Below, in pieces: positions 32,492-41,686 of a DNA stretch of 64,000 nt. Source of the DNA: Bacteroidetes bacterium 47-18. Its GTDB lineage: Bacteria > Bacteroidota > Bacteroidia > Chitinophagales > Chitinophagaceae. How positions within the stretch are numbered: position 1 is the stretch's first letter; the number at the start of each line of letters is the position of its first letter. The notes below the pieces were generated by a model that ran no database searches, had not been told where the DNA came from, and saw only the letters and a list, made by a program, of their open reading frames with translations. Location of the stretch: contig MKSF01000037.1 of assembly GCA_001897155.1 (NCBI GenBank), positions 1 through 64,000 of the forward strand. Direction: 5' to 3'. The position numbers and the translations under genes are program-made.

Positions 32492-32845
32492 ATGAAAGTC
32501 CGGTTAGAAAAAATAAAAAACCTGCGGTTACAAAAAGGCTGGTCACAAGAAAATATGGCTAATGAATTAGGGATCACCCAGCCCCAGTACGGAAGACTTG
32601 AAAACGGAGAAAATGAATTTGACTTCGGCAAACTAACCAGGATTGTAGAGATTTTCCAAGTGAACCCACTTGATATTATAGAGTTGGAAGAACAACAGGT
32701 TTATATAAATTCCGCCAATAGGGGAATTATAGGAAATAATTCTACATATATAGGAACACCATTATCAAAAGAAGAAATTATACAGATCGTACAGGAGGAA
32801 GTAAGCCGTCTCCTGCGCCATAAAAGTGTGGGAACAGAACGCTAG
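32492..32845 (+). CDS. XRE-family helix-turn-helix regulator
   Basis: This protein has 117 residues. The N-terminal half is a canonical Cro/C1-type HTH (I-K-N-L-R-L-Q-K-G-W-S-Q-E-N-M-A-N-E-L-G, then Q-P-Q-Y-G-R-L-E-N-G). The C-terminal half (L-S-K-E-E-I-I-Q-I-V-Q-E-E-V-S-R-L-L) is a short amphipathic helix, probably for dimerisation. The target is unknown; the divergent lipoprotein gene (31084-32253) is a candidate. The stop codon overlaps that of the convergent amidotransferase gene by 4 bases. Confidence 0.88.
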   Translation: MKVRLEKIKNLRLQKGWSQENMANELGITQPQYGRLENGENEFDFGKLTRIVEIFQVNPLDIIELEEQQVYINSANRGIIGNNSTYIGTPLSKEEIIQIVQEEVSRLLRHKSVGTER

Positions 32846-33438
32846 CTTCCTTTTTGAGCCGTATCTTTAAAGGCCCATTCGTACCAGGAACGAAGGTACC
32901 GCATACCCTGCTCTGTCCCCACTGATTCGGGGTGAAACTGGATACCCATACAGTTATAACCGGGGTGGTAAAACATCATCAATGCCTGATCGTCATCTGA
33001 CCAGGCCAGCGGAACAAAACCGTTGATATCCCGGTAGTCTTCCAATACCAGAGAATGATAGCGCATGACGTTCATAGAAGGAGGAAACCCCAAGCTTTCA
33101 GCGTCTGCGGTGATATGGATATGGCTTTGCTTGCCATGCATCGGGTAAGGCGCATGCACCAGCCGGGCACCCAGGAATTCTCCCAATGCCTGGTGTCCCA
33201 GGCAGATACCCAGGATAGGAATATGCCCGATAAAGTGACGGATGATGTCCATAGTAAAGCCTGCGCCGGAGGGTCTGCCGGGACCGGGAGAGATAATAAT
33301 GGCGGAAGGCTGCAGCAGGGCAATATCCGCTACTGTTCTTTCATCGTTTTTAAAGACCCGGATATCCCCGTGCAACTGCTGTAAATAATGAAGCAGTATA
33401 TGTGTAAAGGAATCATAGTTATCTACCAGCACCCACAT
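32842..33438 (-). CDS. pabA: Class I glutamine amidotransferase, PabA/TrpG type
   Basis: This 198-residue subunit releases ammonia from glutamine for aminodeoxychorismate or anthranilate synthase. The nucleophile is C79 in G-I-C-L-G-H-Q, the oxyanion strand is S-P-G-P-G-R-P, and H169-P-E171-S completes the triad. The D-N-Y-D-S-F-T start is typical. Anthranilate versus p-aminobenzoate use cannot be told from sequence alone, and no partner synthase (trpE/pabB) lies in the window. The start overlaps the end of the cvpA gene by 20 bases, so the two are coupled. Confidence 0.85.
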   Translation of the reverse strand: MWVLVDNYDSFTHILLHYLQQLHGDIRVFKNDERTVADIALLQPSAIIISPGPGRPSGAGFTMDIIRHFIGHIPILGICLGHQALGEFLGARLVHAPYPMHGKQSHIHITADAESLGFPPSMNVMRYHSLVLEDYRDINGFVPLAWSDDDQALMMFYHPGYNCMGIQFHPESVGTEQGMRYLRSWYEWAFKDTAQKGS

Positions 33439-33988
33439 AATCGCCCAGCAAAATATTCAATCGTTCAAAATAGTGTTTCAGGTCTGTAAAGGTATCCTGC
33501 AGGAAAGGAAAGATCTTCTGGGCAAAGGAAAAGATAGCAGGCGCCCAGCCGGCCAGCAGGGTAAAGCTGACACTGGCACTTTTGGTGTCTTCATTCAATA
33601 TCCCCAGCTGGTCGCACAGCCAGTACAGCACAGCGCAGGCTACACAGACGAACAGAGCGCTTATGACAGCGCCTCCCAGCCGGTCTACCAGGCCGATGCC
33701 TGCCCTTCGCAAAACGGTCTTTAAAAAAGCGGCCAGTAATTTCACGAGGTAAACGGCTACGAAGAAGACGAGGATATAGCTGAGAAAAGGGATCAGCCTG
33801 AGCAGGAAGATATTATCTGCACCGGAGGCATTGAATATCCATTTTGTCACGGAAGCAGAAAATACCATAGCCGCTATAATACCTATGAAGGAAGCTATAG
33901 CAGCAATAAAGGTTATAACAGCTCCTTTATTATAACCTTTATATGCATAGAAAACCAGTATTACCAGAAAAAAAATGTCCAGGAGCAT
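33419..33988 (-). CDS. CvpA-family membrane protein
   Basis: This 189-residue integral membrane protein has four hydrophobic segments (about 1-20, 23-45, 60-85 and 105-125) and a polar tail. M-L-L-D-I-F-F-L-V-I-L-V-F-Y-A-Y-K-G-Y-N-K-G and the D-R-L-G-G-A motif before the last helix are family marks. CvpA homologues are linked to colicin V production and envelope homeostasis; the molecular role is uncertain. It lies between yqeY and pabA in one operon. Confidence 0.85.
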   Translation of the reverse strand: MLLDIFFLVILVFYAYKGYNKGAVITFIAAIASFIGIIAAMVFSASVTKWIFNASGADNIFLLRLIPFLSYILVFFVAVYLVKLLAAFLKTVLRRAGIGLVDRLGGAVISALFVCVACAVLYWLCDQLGILNEDTKSASVSFTLLAGWAPAIFSFAQKIFPFLQDTFTDLKHYFERLNILLGDYVGAGR

Positions 33989-33996
33989 CGTACGGT

Positions 33997-34446
33997 TTAA
34001 GACAAAAGAGATTTCACCATATCCGCGATCGCTTTACCATCGGCACGACCGGCGAGTTGTTTGGATGCCTGCCCCATGACCTTTCCAAGGTCAGCAGCGG
34101 AAGCAGCGCCCGTTTGTGCAATGATCTCCCGTACCGCGGCCTGCAGCTCTTCAGCCGATAATTGCTGCGGCAGGAAGTTTTCGAGCACAGCCACTTCCTC
34201 CTGCTCTTTTTCAGCGAGATCATGCCTGTTCTGTTCGGTAAAAATAGCTATAGAGTCTTTACGTTGCTTGATCATCTTCTGGATTATTTTCACCTCTTCC
34301 TCTTCTGTCAGCGTCTCTTTGGCACCCACCGAGGTCTTTTCCACGAGTATGGCCGATTTAATAGCCCTTAATGTTCTCAGGGCAGCTTCATTTTTATCAC
34401 GCATAGCCTGTTTGAGCTGCTCCATTACTTTTGCTTCCAACGACAT
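33997..34446 (-). CDS. yqeY: GatB/YqeY domain protein
   Basis: This 149-residue soluble protein is mostly helical. It has the YqeY pattern L-R-T-L-R-A-I-K-S-A-I, I-I-Q-K-M-I-K-Q-R-K-D-S-I and the C-terminal G-K-V-M-G-Q-A-S-K-Q-L-A-G-R-A-D-G-K. That C-terminal part is shared with GatB, where it contacts tRNA; the role of the stand-alone form is unresolved. It is the first gene of the minus-strand set yqeY - cvpA - pabA. Confidence 0.9.
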   Translation of the reverse strand: MSLEAKVMEQLKQAMRDKNEAALRTLRAIKSAILVEKTSVGAKETLTEEEEVKIIQKMIKQRKDSIAIFTEQNRHDLAEKEQEEVAVLENFLPQQLSAEELQAAVREIIAQTGAASAADLGKVMGQASKQLAGRADGKAIADMVKSLLS

Positions 34447-34500
34447 AATTACAAAATTTGATTCTTAAAAGTCTGAGGTGTAAAATTACTGAATTATCTT

Positions 34501-35934
34501 TTACCTTACTACCATCATTGTCCTGCGATCCAGCCCGGTCAGCCTGTCACATATATGAACCTGATACACGCCCGCAGGCAATGCAATCTCCACCCTGTTC
34601 TCCCGGCCTGTTACCACCTGAGCGGTCTGTACAAGCTGCCCTAAGTTATTATATATGGAAACCGTCGCTTCCCGGTGCAGATATGCCGGATCTTCTATTC
34701 GGAAGCCGAAGTGATCTGCCGCCGGGTTAGGGTAAATATGGAGGCGTGAAGCCACAGGCAGCTCTTCCAGGCTGCTGATAGTACCCACGGTAAAGGTATG
34801 CTCCGCGGTTTTACCTTCATAGTTTACCTTAAAGGTGTACACACCGTCCGTCCAGGAATTGTCTATAACGTAATACCAATACCAGTAGCTGGAGGTATAA
34901 AAACTTCCCGCCTGGTGCTGCCAGTTCTTTTTGGGCTGGCCCAGCGGATCCAGTATCTGGTAGGTGGCAGGAGCGGTTGCATTCTGATCCCGGTAATATA
35001 CCGCAAAATAAGCTGTTTCTCCGCGCTGGAAATTGTCCTTTATATTCAGGGTCTCCACTCCCGGGCAGTTCGGAATGACCGGAGGAGCGCTGTGGGTCAT
35101 CACCGCGTTAATTGTCGGATTGACATAGGGTTCCTGATCCTGCCACAGGCTGGGACGCATATTGCAGGGTCCTTCGAACGGCTCAATAATATTGTTGGCT
35201 GCATCATGGGTTTCCAGGTGCAGATGCGGACCGGTGGAATTACCGGAACTGCCCACTACCCCGAGATATTCACCGGCGGTTATCCGATCACCTGCCCGCT
35301 TGGAGGTAAGGCTGTTCTTCTTCATATGACCGTACCAGACTATCGTACCGTCATCGTGGCCAACGTACACAGCATTCCAGGGGGTAGAAGAATTGATATC
35401 GCAGTTCTTATCAAAGTGACCGTCATCCTTTGAAATGATCACCCCGTCTGCTACCGCTATGATCTCAGCGATATCTTCCTGCTGTAAATATTGACCGAAA
35501 GGCCAGGTATAGATATCTATGCCACCGTGATTATAGCCTGATGACAGATCATAGGTCCGCTGTCCGCAGTTCCAGTCCATGAGCTGACCGGGATAAACCG
35601 GGTTCAGGTCCACATAATTGCTGATGGCATAGATACTCTTGAAACGCGTTTCTGTATCCCTGATGCGCAACGGCCATATAAAGTAGCCCGCAGTGGGTCG
35701 TGCGCCGACGCCCGCATATTGTTTTCCCCAGTCCGGCGACAATATATGCTGCTCTTTCAGATGCGTTATAGATGCGGTCAGCATAGCGTTTATTCTCTGC
35801 CGCTCGGCAGGTGGCACACAGGTTGCTCCATTGGTCCAATGGAATTCACCGCCGCCCTGTGGTGATCTGCTTTCCTGCGCATACAGGGGCTGTAGCAGCA
35901 TCGATCCTGCCAGCAGTGTAATAAATCTGTTCAT
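34501..35934 (-). CDS. M23 (LytM) metallopeptidase with T9SS sorting domain
   Basis: This 477-residue secreted protein has a signal peptide ending L-Y-A-Q (about 20). The LytM zinc site is readable: H136 and D140 in N-H-G-G-I-D, H203 in G-H-M, and H237/H239 in H-L-H-L. The C-terminus (about 400-477) is a type A T9SS sorting domain (L-H-I-Y-P-N-P-A-A-D; Y-N-N-L-G-Q-L-V-Q; L-P-A-G-V-Y-Q-V), so the enzyme should be exported to the surface or released. M23 enzymes cut peptide cross-links in peptidoglycan or other Gly-rich proteins. It lies downstream of SusD/SusC in the same orientation, but behind a terminator. Confidence 0.92.
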   Translation of the reverse strand: MNRFITLLAGSMLLQPLYAQESRSPQGGGEFHWTNGATCVPPAERQRINAMLTASITHLKEQHILSPDWGKQYAGVGARPTAGYFIWPLRIRDTETRFKSIYAISNYVDLNPVYPGQLMDWNCGQRTYDLSSGYNHGGIDIYTWPFGQYLQQEDIAEIIAVADGVIISKDDGHFDKNCDINSSTPWNAVYVGHDDGTIVWYGHMKKNSLTSKRAGDRITAGEYLGVVGSSGNSTGPHLHLETHDAANNIIEPFEGPCNMRPSLWQDQEPYVNPTINAVMTHSAPPVIPNCPGVETLNIKDNFQRGETAYFAVYYRDQNATAPATYQILDPLGQPKKNWQHQAGSFYTSSYWYWYYVIDNSWTDGVYTFKVNYEGKTAEHTFTVGTISSLEELPVASRLHIYPNPAADHFGFRIEDPAYLHREATVSIYNNLGQLVQTAQVVTGRENRVEIALPAGVYQVHICDRLTGLDRRTMMVVR

Positions 35935-36035
35935 AGAAAAAATTTAAAGGATTTAAGGAGCTCCCGGAACCTGGACTTGCGGGATTGCCGGAATAAAAAA
36001 TATGAGACTAAATATAATTAAAAAATTTAAAAAAT

Positions 36036-36072
36036 AAAAAAAGAGGCATCATTAAATGATGCCTCTTTTTTT
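36036..36072. terminator. Terminator of the SusCD operon
   Basis: An 18-bp near-perfect inverted repeat AAAAAAAGAGGCATCATT/AATGATGCCTCTTTTTTT lies 15 bases past the susD stop. A and T tracts on both flanks make it active in either direction. Confidence 0.9.
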
Positions 36073-36086
36073 ATAATTCAGTACAC

Positions 36087-37628
36087 TTACGGATTTTGCT
36101 GTACGTTGGAATTCGCATCGATCTCAGATTGAGGAATTCTGAACAGGAATTGTTTTGCATTAGGCAGTAATGTAATTACTGTTGCCCTTCCCGGAGAGTG
36201 ATCTTTACCATAGTTCCTTGGACGGTTCAGGCCCTTCTGATATCTCCTGACATCTTCATAGCCAAACCCTTCGCCCCACAATTCGATCTTTCTCTGCAGC
36301 TTGATCTCTTCCAGTATCGTCCAGTTATCCGAATTGGTCAGACCCAACAATCTTTTAGCTCTCAAAGAGTCATTATGAGCTGTAACGGAAGCATTGACAT
36401 CATAGGAAGGATTTCTGACTACCATCAGCTCCTGCAATACATTAGCAGCCCTGGCATTATCACCCATCCTGGCAGCGGCTTCCGCTTCGATCAGGTACAT
36501 TTCAGAGGATCTCATGAGCAGGTCATTGTAATCAAACCCTGTTTTTACCACAACACCGAATTTTTTCTGCTTCAGAAAGTCAGCGTCATTCCAGTGAGAT
36601 TTCCTGATATCATTAGGATCAATAAGGTTATAAAGTGTTTCCGTAATAGCCCTTATAGCTCCCACATTGGCATAGCCGGGAGCTTCCTCATCCATCCAGG
36701 ACATAAAGCAGAGCAGACCTCTCGCGTTGCTTTGCTCCGCAGTCAGCTGGGAAGCCCACATCCATTCATCGTTCAGGCTGGAGTTGAATCCCTGTAAAAG
36801 TTGAGCAGCGTTCATCAGCGGGTGACCGTCTTTTGCGTTCATCGCTTTCATGGCAGCTTTCTCATACTGACCTGCCGTCAAGGCTACACGGGCGTAAATA
36901 CCGTTATATACATCCAGGGAGATATGTGACTTATTTACCGGAGTGGTACCGATACCTGAGGTGTATAATAACAGTTCTGCTTCATCAAGATCCGCAAATA
37001 TCCTGTTATATACATCCTGCACTGTTCCCCTGCCCTGGAAAATAGTATTTCCTTCCGTAGGCTGTGTATAGATCGGAACTCCTAAAGAGGTAGGACCACC
37101 GGGAGCCAGTATATGCTCGGAAAAGCAGTTTACCAGCCTGAAATAAGCGTAGGCCCTGTAGGTCAGCGCCTGACCTTTAAGATCCTGCTTCTCATTGCTG
37201 GGCCCTGAAGCGTTATCAACAGCAGCGAGAATCTGGTTAGCGTTATTGATGATCCTGTAGTAGAACAGCCAGATATGCGCGGGCATCCAGTAGTTAGCCG
37301 CCTCTGTGGATACATACTGGTAGTGGTAGGTGAACCAGTCGTAGGGAGAAGCGCTCAATACGATATCCTCACCCATGATATCCAATCCCATATCCACACT
37401 TTTCTGTCCCCAGTCGTATGCACGGGTACCTCCGGAAGCTCCGGGCCTTACAAAATGATAGTGAAGACCGTTCAAAAGGGTATATAATCCCTGAGTGGTA
37501 GATGTGATATCTCCCGTACTAATGGAAGACGATGGTCTGGTCTCCAGATAATCCTTACTACAACTGGATGCAAAAAGAGAAGCTGCCAGTAAAGATACAA
37601 CACCAAATTTTTTATAATTGAATGACAT
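36087..37628 (-). CDS. SusD/RagB-family substrate-binding lipoprotein
   Basis: This 513-residue outer-membrane lipoprotein forms the lid of the SusC channel. The lipobox is F-A-S-S-C23, followed by S-K-D-Y-L-E-T-R-P-S-S-S-I. The TPR-rich helical body shows Q-A-L-T-Y-R-A-Y-A-Y-F-R-L-V-N, and the C-terminal part has the usual R-I-P-Q-S-E-I-D-A-N-S-N-V-Q-Q-N-P ending. It is encoded directly after susC (27-base gap). No glycoside hydrolase or sulphatase is nearby, so peptide or another substrate is possible. Confidence 0.95.
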   Translation of the reverse strand: MSFNYKKFGVVSLLAASLFASSCSKDYLETRPSSSISTGDITSTTQGLYTLLNGLHYHFVRPGASGGTRAYDWGQKSVDMGLDIMGEDIVLSASPYDWFTYHYQYVSTEAANYWMPAHIWLFYYRIINNANQILAAVDNASGPSNEKQDLKGQALTYRAYAYFRLVNCFSEHILAPGGPTSLGVPIYTQPTEGNTIFQGRGTVQDVYNRIFADLDEAELLLYTSGIGTTPVNKSHISLDVYNGIYARVALTAGQYEKAAMKAMNAKDGHPLMNAAQLLQGFNSSLNDEWMWASQLTAEQSNARGLLCFMSWMDEEAPGYANVGAIRAITETLYNLIDPNDIRKSHWNDADFLKQKKFGVVVKTGFDYNDLLMRSSEMYLIEAEAAARMGDNARAANVLQELMVVRNPSYDVNASVTAHNDSLRAKRLLGLTNSDNWTILEEIKLQRKIELWGEGFGYEDVRRYQKGLNRPRNYGKDHSPGRATVITLLPNAKQFLFRIPQSEIDANSNVQQNP

Positions 37629-37655
37629 TTTATTAAAATTTATTGCATTTAAAAA

Positions 37656-40600
37656 TTACAAACCTAAACTAACACCAAATATCAAGGCTCTCGTTGCAGG
37701 ATAGTTGTATTGGGCTCCCGCTGTATTGTTACCGGAAATGCTGGATTGAGGATCCATACCTCTGCGTTTTGTGAACAGCCAGATATTATCACAAGACAGA
37801 TAAATTCTCAAAGAAGAGATACCTGTTTCTTTCAGCACAGCCGGAGTAAAGGTATAGCCAATATTAACATTCCTGATATTCAGGTAGTTCCTGCTGATCA
37901 GCCAGCGAGTAGAGTTATTGGCGATATCCACGTTGTTGAACTCAGCTCTTGGCAGTGCACCTTCCTTGTTGTCGAAAGTCCACCTGTCGGTCAGCAGATC
38001 ACGGTGAATGTTACTACCCAGGGATAAGCCGTTGCCCATCAGGTCCTGGTAAGCACCATCATAGTATTTACCGCCCAGACCGTATGTCAGCATGAAGGAC
38101 AGGTCAAATCCTTTATACCTGAATGTATTGGTAAAGCTACCATAGAATTTATCGTAAGAAGTTCCTACTATTTTCCTTCCGGTGGCATTGGCCTTAGAGA
38201 ATTCAGTAGTGGTCAGCTCGTGACCGGCGCTGTCATAACGGTACAGCTCATATCCCTGCTCATCTTTTCCGGCACTTTCCACCAGGTAGTAAGAGTACAT
38301 AGAGTGACCTTTCACATAGATAAGGTTACCCTGGATCAATGTATCCTGCTGTGCTCCTTCAGGCATTTTTGTGATCTTGTTGTTTTGAGTAGAGCCGTTA
38401 AAGTCTACATTCCACAGGAAGCCGTTAGGATTGGAAGAGCTCGGCTGGATAACATCCAGGTTCAGGTTTACCTCAAAACCGGAGTTTACAGAGGTCATAG
38501 AGTTCTCCAGACGGGATGTGATACCTGTTGAGTGCGCAAAAGGCCTTGCATACAGCTGGTCAGCATTTGTCTTGGAATAATATGCGATCTCTCCCCTGAA
38601 ACGGTTATTATAGGTAAAGTCCAAACCGACGTTAAACATGCTCTGGGATTCCCATTTCAGATCGGGGTTGGCGATCTGGCTGACCAGTCCTCCCGGCATT
38701 GTACCATTTGGAAGGGTAACAGCTATCAGACCCAGGTATCCGTAATAGTTATTTCCGTTATTACCCTGTGTACCATAGGAGGATTTCAGTTTTAACAGGT
38801 TGAAGTTTTTCAGGAAAGAAGTGCTGTTCTTCATGAAATCTTCCTCACTGATGATATAACCACCACCAACGGACCAGAAGTTACCCCAGCGGTTTGCGGG
38901 AGAAAAACGGGAAGAACCATCCCTACGGAAGTTCGCGTTGAAAAAGTATTTGTTCTTATAATAGTAGGAAGCGGAAGATAAGAAAGACTCCATTTTGTCC
39001 TCATCGGTACCGGAAGTGGAAGAAACAGCCACCGCCGCACCGGCCAGGTCATAAATATTCCTTACCGGCAGGCCTCTCCTGGAAGCAGACATACCCCTGC
39101 TGTTCAGCGCATAGTTTTCGTGGGCCACCATCAGAGAGATCGAGTGATCCTTGAGGAAGGTCTTATCATAGGTCAATACCTGGTTCCATGTATAGATGCT
39201 GGCAAAGGTATTACCAATGCCTACACTACCACCGTATAACCTGGAATCACCATATATAGGGTTCCGGTAGTTATTCTCATATACGCCCACAAAGTTGTAG
39301 TTGGCAGTAGTTCTGAATACCAGTCCTTTTGTAAGCGTAGCTTCCAGGTATGGAATAGCCATAAAGCTTAAGCCATTGCTCCTGTTCCTGTTAAGGTTCA
39401 TAGTACCCAATACGTTAGCATCCGGTAAACCGGCCCTTGTACCAATGGAAGTAGAGGGAAGCGAACGGGCATTACCCCAGTCATATTTGTAATCACCGGT
39501 CAGTGGATCATATTCACGCTGACCGTTCTGGTTATAATAATATACAGGATAAATAGGCGCGAAGTTACGGCTTACGAAGAACGGGTTGTAACCACCTGCA
39601 GTAGAGTTGGTGCTTTCCAGCTCATTGCTGGTTTGGTAGGAACCGGAAATGTTCATACCTACTTTCAGCCAGTCTCTCAGCTTGGTATTTACGTTCAGCC
39701 TGGAAGTGATCCTTTCATAATCGGATCTTTTGATATAGCCTTTTTCGTTCAGATATCCTAAAGAGAGGTAGTAATCGCTGCTTCTTTCCTTATTGGAACC
39801 CATAGCGCTTACGTTATATTCCTGCCTTAAGCCGTTTCTTTGAAGTTCTTTATCCCAGTCATCATTCCACATAGCAGCACCGGCATTGGGATTGATCTTA
39901 CCGTCAGGAGTAAGCACCTCCGAATTCCTGATACCTTTATTGATATAAGGATTATAGCCTCCCAGCTCATCTACTATCGTACGGGCAATGTTTGCACTGG
40001 TATTCTGAATAGTAGTGGCGTTTGTAGATCTTTTCAGCTCCTGATTCCTGCGCGCATCCCAGGCAAACTCCAGATATTCCGCAGGATCCTTAACGATATC
40101 GTAGTTCTGGATAGCCCTGCTGGTCATACCCACCTTTGCATCCACATTGATACGGGGCTTAGCGGAAGACCTACCGCTTTTGGTAGTAATCACCACCACA
40201 CCGTTCGAACCACGGGATCCGTACTGTGATGTAGCGGTGGCATCCTTCAGGATGTCCATAGTTTCTATATCGGCTGTATTCAATGAAGCGATATCACCCA
40301 TATAAATGGCTCCATCCACTACATATAAAGGGTTGCTGTTTCCACTGATAGAAGAAAATCCCCTGATCCTGATCGCGGCAGCAGAACCCGGCTGACCGGA
40401 TGGATTGGACACTACCACACCGGTAGTTCCACCCTCAATAGCCTGGCTCACATTGGAAATAACCCTTTTTTGAAGCTGAGCGGAGGTTATCTGACCTGCA
40501 CTACCTACCCATTTGGTTTTTTCCATTTTTCCCCCGTAGGTCTGAACAGTTGCACCATCCAGCGTCTCAGCAAGATCCATTGTAGTGACTACGTCCTCGT

Positions 40601-40865
40601 CAGAGATTTTCACATTCTTAATGGCATAAGTTCCGAACTCTATGGAAAGGTTAGTCGCATTATTAGGAACCACCATTTCATAGTTACCATTCTCATCGGT
40701 AAATGTAGTATAGTTATCTTCATTACCAACTACACTAACCGTTGCATACTCTACCGGATTTCCTTTTTCATCCTTAACCGTACCTTTTACCGTACGATCC
40801 TGGGCAAAAAGCACATGCACAGAAGTCAAGCACAATGTAGCAAGCGTGAGTATCGTTTTTTTCAT
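37656..40865 (-). CDS. SusC/RagA-family TonB-linked outer membrane transporter
   Basis: This protein has 1069 residues. It has a signal peptide (M-K-K-T-I-L-T-L…L-F-A-Q, about 22), a carboxypeptidase-D-like domain (about 24-105; V-K-G-T-V-K-D-E-K-G-N-P-V-E-Y-A-T-V), a plug (about 115-235; I-R-I-R-G-F-S-S-I-S-G-N and the SusC signature K-D-A-T-A-T-S-Q-Y-G-S-R-G), then a barrel with the usual C-terminal G-V-S-L-G-L. It forms the energised channel of a SusCD pair. The substrate is not determined by sequence. A candidate promoter lies upstream at 40943-40972. Confidence 0.96.
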   Translation of the reverse strand: MKKTILTLATLCLTSVHVLFAQDRTVKGTVKDEKGNPVEYATVSVVGNEDNYTTFTDENGNYEMVVPNNATNLSIEFGTYAIKNVKISDEDVVTTMDLAETLDGATVQTYGGKMEKTKWVGSAGQITSAQLQKRVISNVSQAIEGGTTGVVVSNPSGQPGSAAAIRIRGFSSISGNSNPLYVVDGAIYMGDIASLNTADIETMDILKDATATSQYGSRGSNGVVVITTKSGRSSAKPRINVDAKVGMTSRAIQNYDIVKDPAEYLEFAWDARRNQELKRSTNATTIQNTSANIARTIVDELGGYNPYINKGIRNSEVLTPDGKINPNAGAAMWNDDWDKELQRNGLRQEYNVSAMGSNKERSSDYYLSLGYLNEKGYIKRSDYERITSRLNVNTKLRDWLKVGMNISGSYQTSNELESTNSTAGGYNPFFVSRNFAPIYPVYYYNQNGQREYDPLTGDYKYDWGNARSLPSTSIGTRAGLPDANVLGTMNLNRNRSNGLSFMAIPYLEATLTKGLVFRTTANYNFVGVYENNYRNPIYGDSRLYGGSVGIGNTFASIYTWNQVLTYDKTFLKDHSISLMVAHENYALNSRGMSASRRGLPVRNIYDLAGAAVAVSSTSGTDEDKMESFLSSASYYYKNKYFFNANFRRDGSSRFSPANRWGNFWSVGGGYIISEEDFMKNSTSFLKNFNLLKLKSSYGTQGNNGNNYYGYLGLIAVTLPNGTMPGGLVSQIANPDLKWESQSMFNVGLDFTYNNRFRGEIAYYSKTNADQLYARPFAHSTGITSRLENSMTSVNSGFEVNLNLDVIQPSSSNPNGFLWNVDFNGSTQNNKITKMPEGAQQDTLIQGNLIYVKGHSMYSYYLVESAGKDEQGYELYRYDSAGHELTTTEFSKANATGRKIVGTSYDKFYGSFTNTFRYKGFDLSFMLTYGLGGKYYDGAYQDLMGNGLSLGSNIHRDLLTDRWTFDNKEGALPRAEFNNVDIANNSTRWLISRNYLNIRNVNIGYTFTPAVLKETGISSLRIYLSCDNIWLFTKRRGMDPQSSISGNNTAGAQYNYPATRALIFGVSLGL

Positions 40866-40942
40866 ACGCTTTAATTTTTATAAGATAGTTTTTGCTTAAT
40901 GTTATAGTTAAATTGTTAAAAAAAAATACAGCCTTAACTTAG

Positions 40943-40972
40943 CAAATTTAATAAAAAATTAAAACAAACAAA
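40943..40972 (-). promoter_or_regulatory. Candidate promoter of susC
   Basis: The minus strand has TTTG (complement of 40969-40972), 18 bases, then TAAATTTG (complement of 40943-40950), close to the Bacteroidota TTTG-N19-TAnnTTTG pattern. This predicts a leader of about 70 bases, AT-rich, before the ATG at 40865. Confidence 0.55.
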
Positions 40973-41104
40973 AAAAATCTTAATCTGGCTCTGTTAATTT
41001 TTTTCAGTGTTTTTCAACCTTTTATCAAGCTATAAAACTGTATGTCAGCAGTTACCATTGTAGATACAATCCATGACAAGCCCGCAGCCTTCGGAAAGCA
41101 TTTT

Positions 41105-41674
41105 TTATTTGGTGGTGATACCTCCGCTTACGGCAAATTTCATTGCTTCCGCCGCCGACATGTTTTCAACCGGCAGCACATTGGACCTGTCCACTACGAT
41201 CACCCAACCGGATATGGCATAAGAATGGGGCAGATATACCGCCACCCTGGTATCTCCGGGAAAGCCGCCCAGCTCCTCCTGTGTAAGAAACCCGATCCGT
41301 AAGACCTCGGGGCTGTCGTTGACCCGCACCCATACCGGCCGGTTGAATTTCCGCTTATCGCCCACGAACGACCCCAATACATCCTTGATGGCAGTATAGA
41401 TGAACTTAATGCCGGGCGTATGCTCCAGCAGGTAGTCAAAGAATTGCACCAGCCACCGGCCCAGCAGGAACCGCGTGCCTATATAGCCTACCAGCGTAAT
41501 GATCACAATGACCGAGACCGCCCCCACGCCGGGTCCGAACCGGGCAGTGAAGGGCAAAAGGCTGTCCAGCTTGAGGAATACGAAGAACACCGCGTAAACG
41601 GTGACGCCTATCGGTCCCAGTATGACCAGCCCCTGGAGGAAAGATTTAATTATAAAACCCAATACCCGCTTCAT
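41105..41674 (-). CDS. DUF502-family membrane protein
   Basis: This 189-residue protein has two transmembrane segments (about 8-32 and 50-72) and the family motif L-E-H-T-P-G-I-K-F-I-Y-T-A-I-K-D-V, followed by a soluble domain with G-F-L-T-Q-E-E-L-G and V-A-V-Y-L-P-H-S-Y-A-I-S-G. The function is unknown. It begins 12 bases after obgE and is probably co-transcribed with it. Confidence 0.88.
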   Translation of the reverse strand: MKRVLGFIIKSFLQGLVILGPIGVTVYAVFFVFLKLDSLLPFTARFGPGVGAVSVIVIITLVGYIGTRFLLGRWLVQFFDYLLEHTPGIKFIYTAIKDVLGSFVGDKRKFNRPVWVRVNDSPEVLRIGFLTQEELGGFPGDTRVAVYLPHSYAISGWVIVVDRSNVLPVENMSAAEAMKFAVSGGITTK

Positions 41675-41686
41675 ATATCCCTATAT

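Noticed and set aside
41042-41302. Plus-strand frame over the 3' end of the DUF502 gene
   Set aside because: It overlaps a well-supported minus-strand gene, and its product shows no domain or signal.
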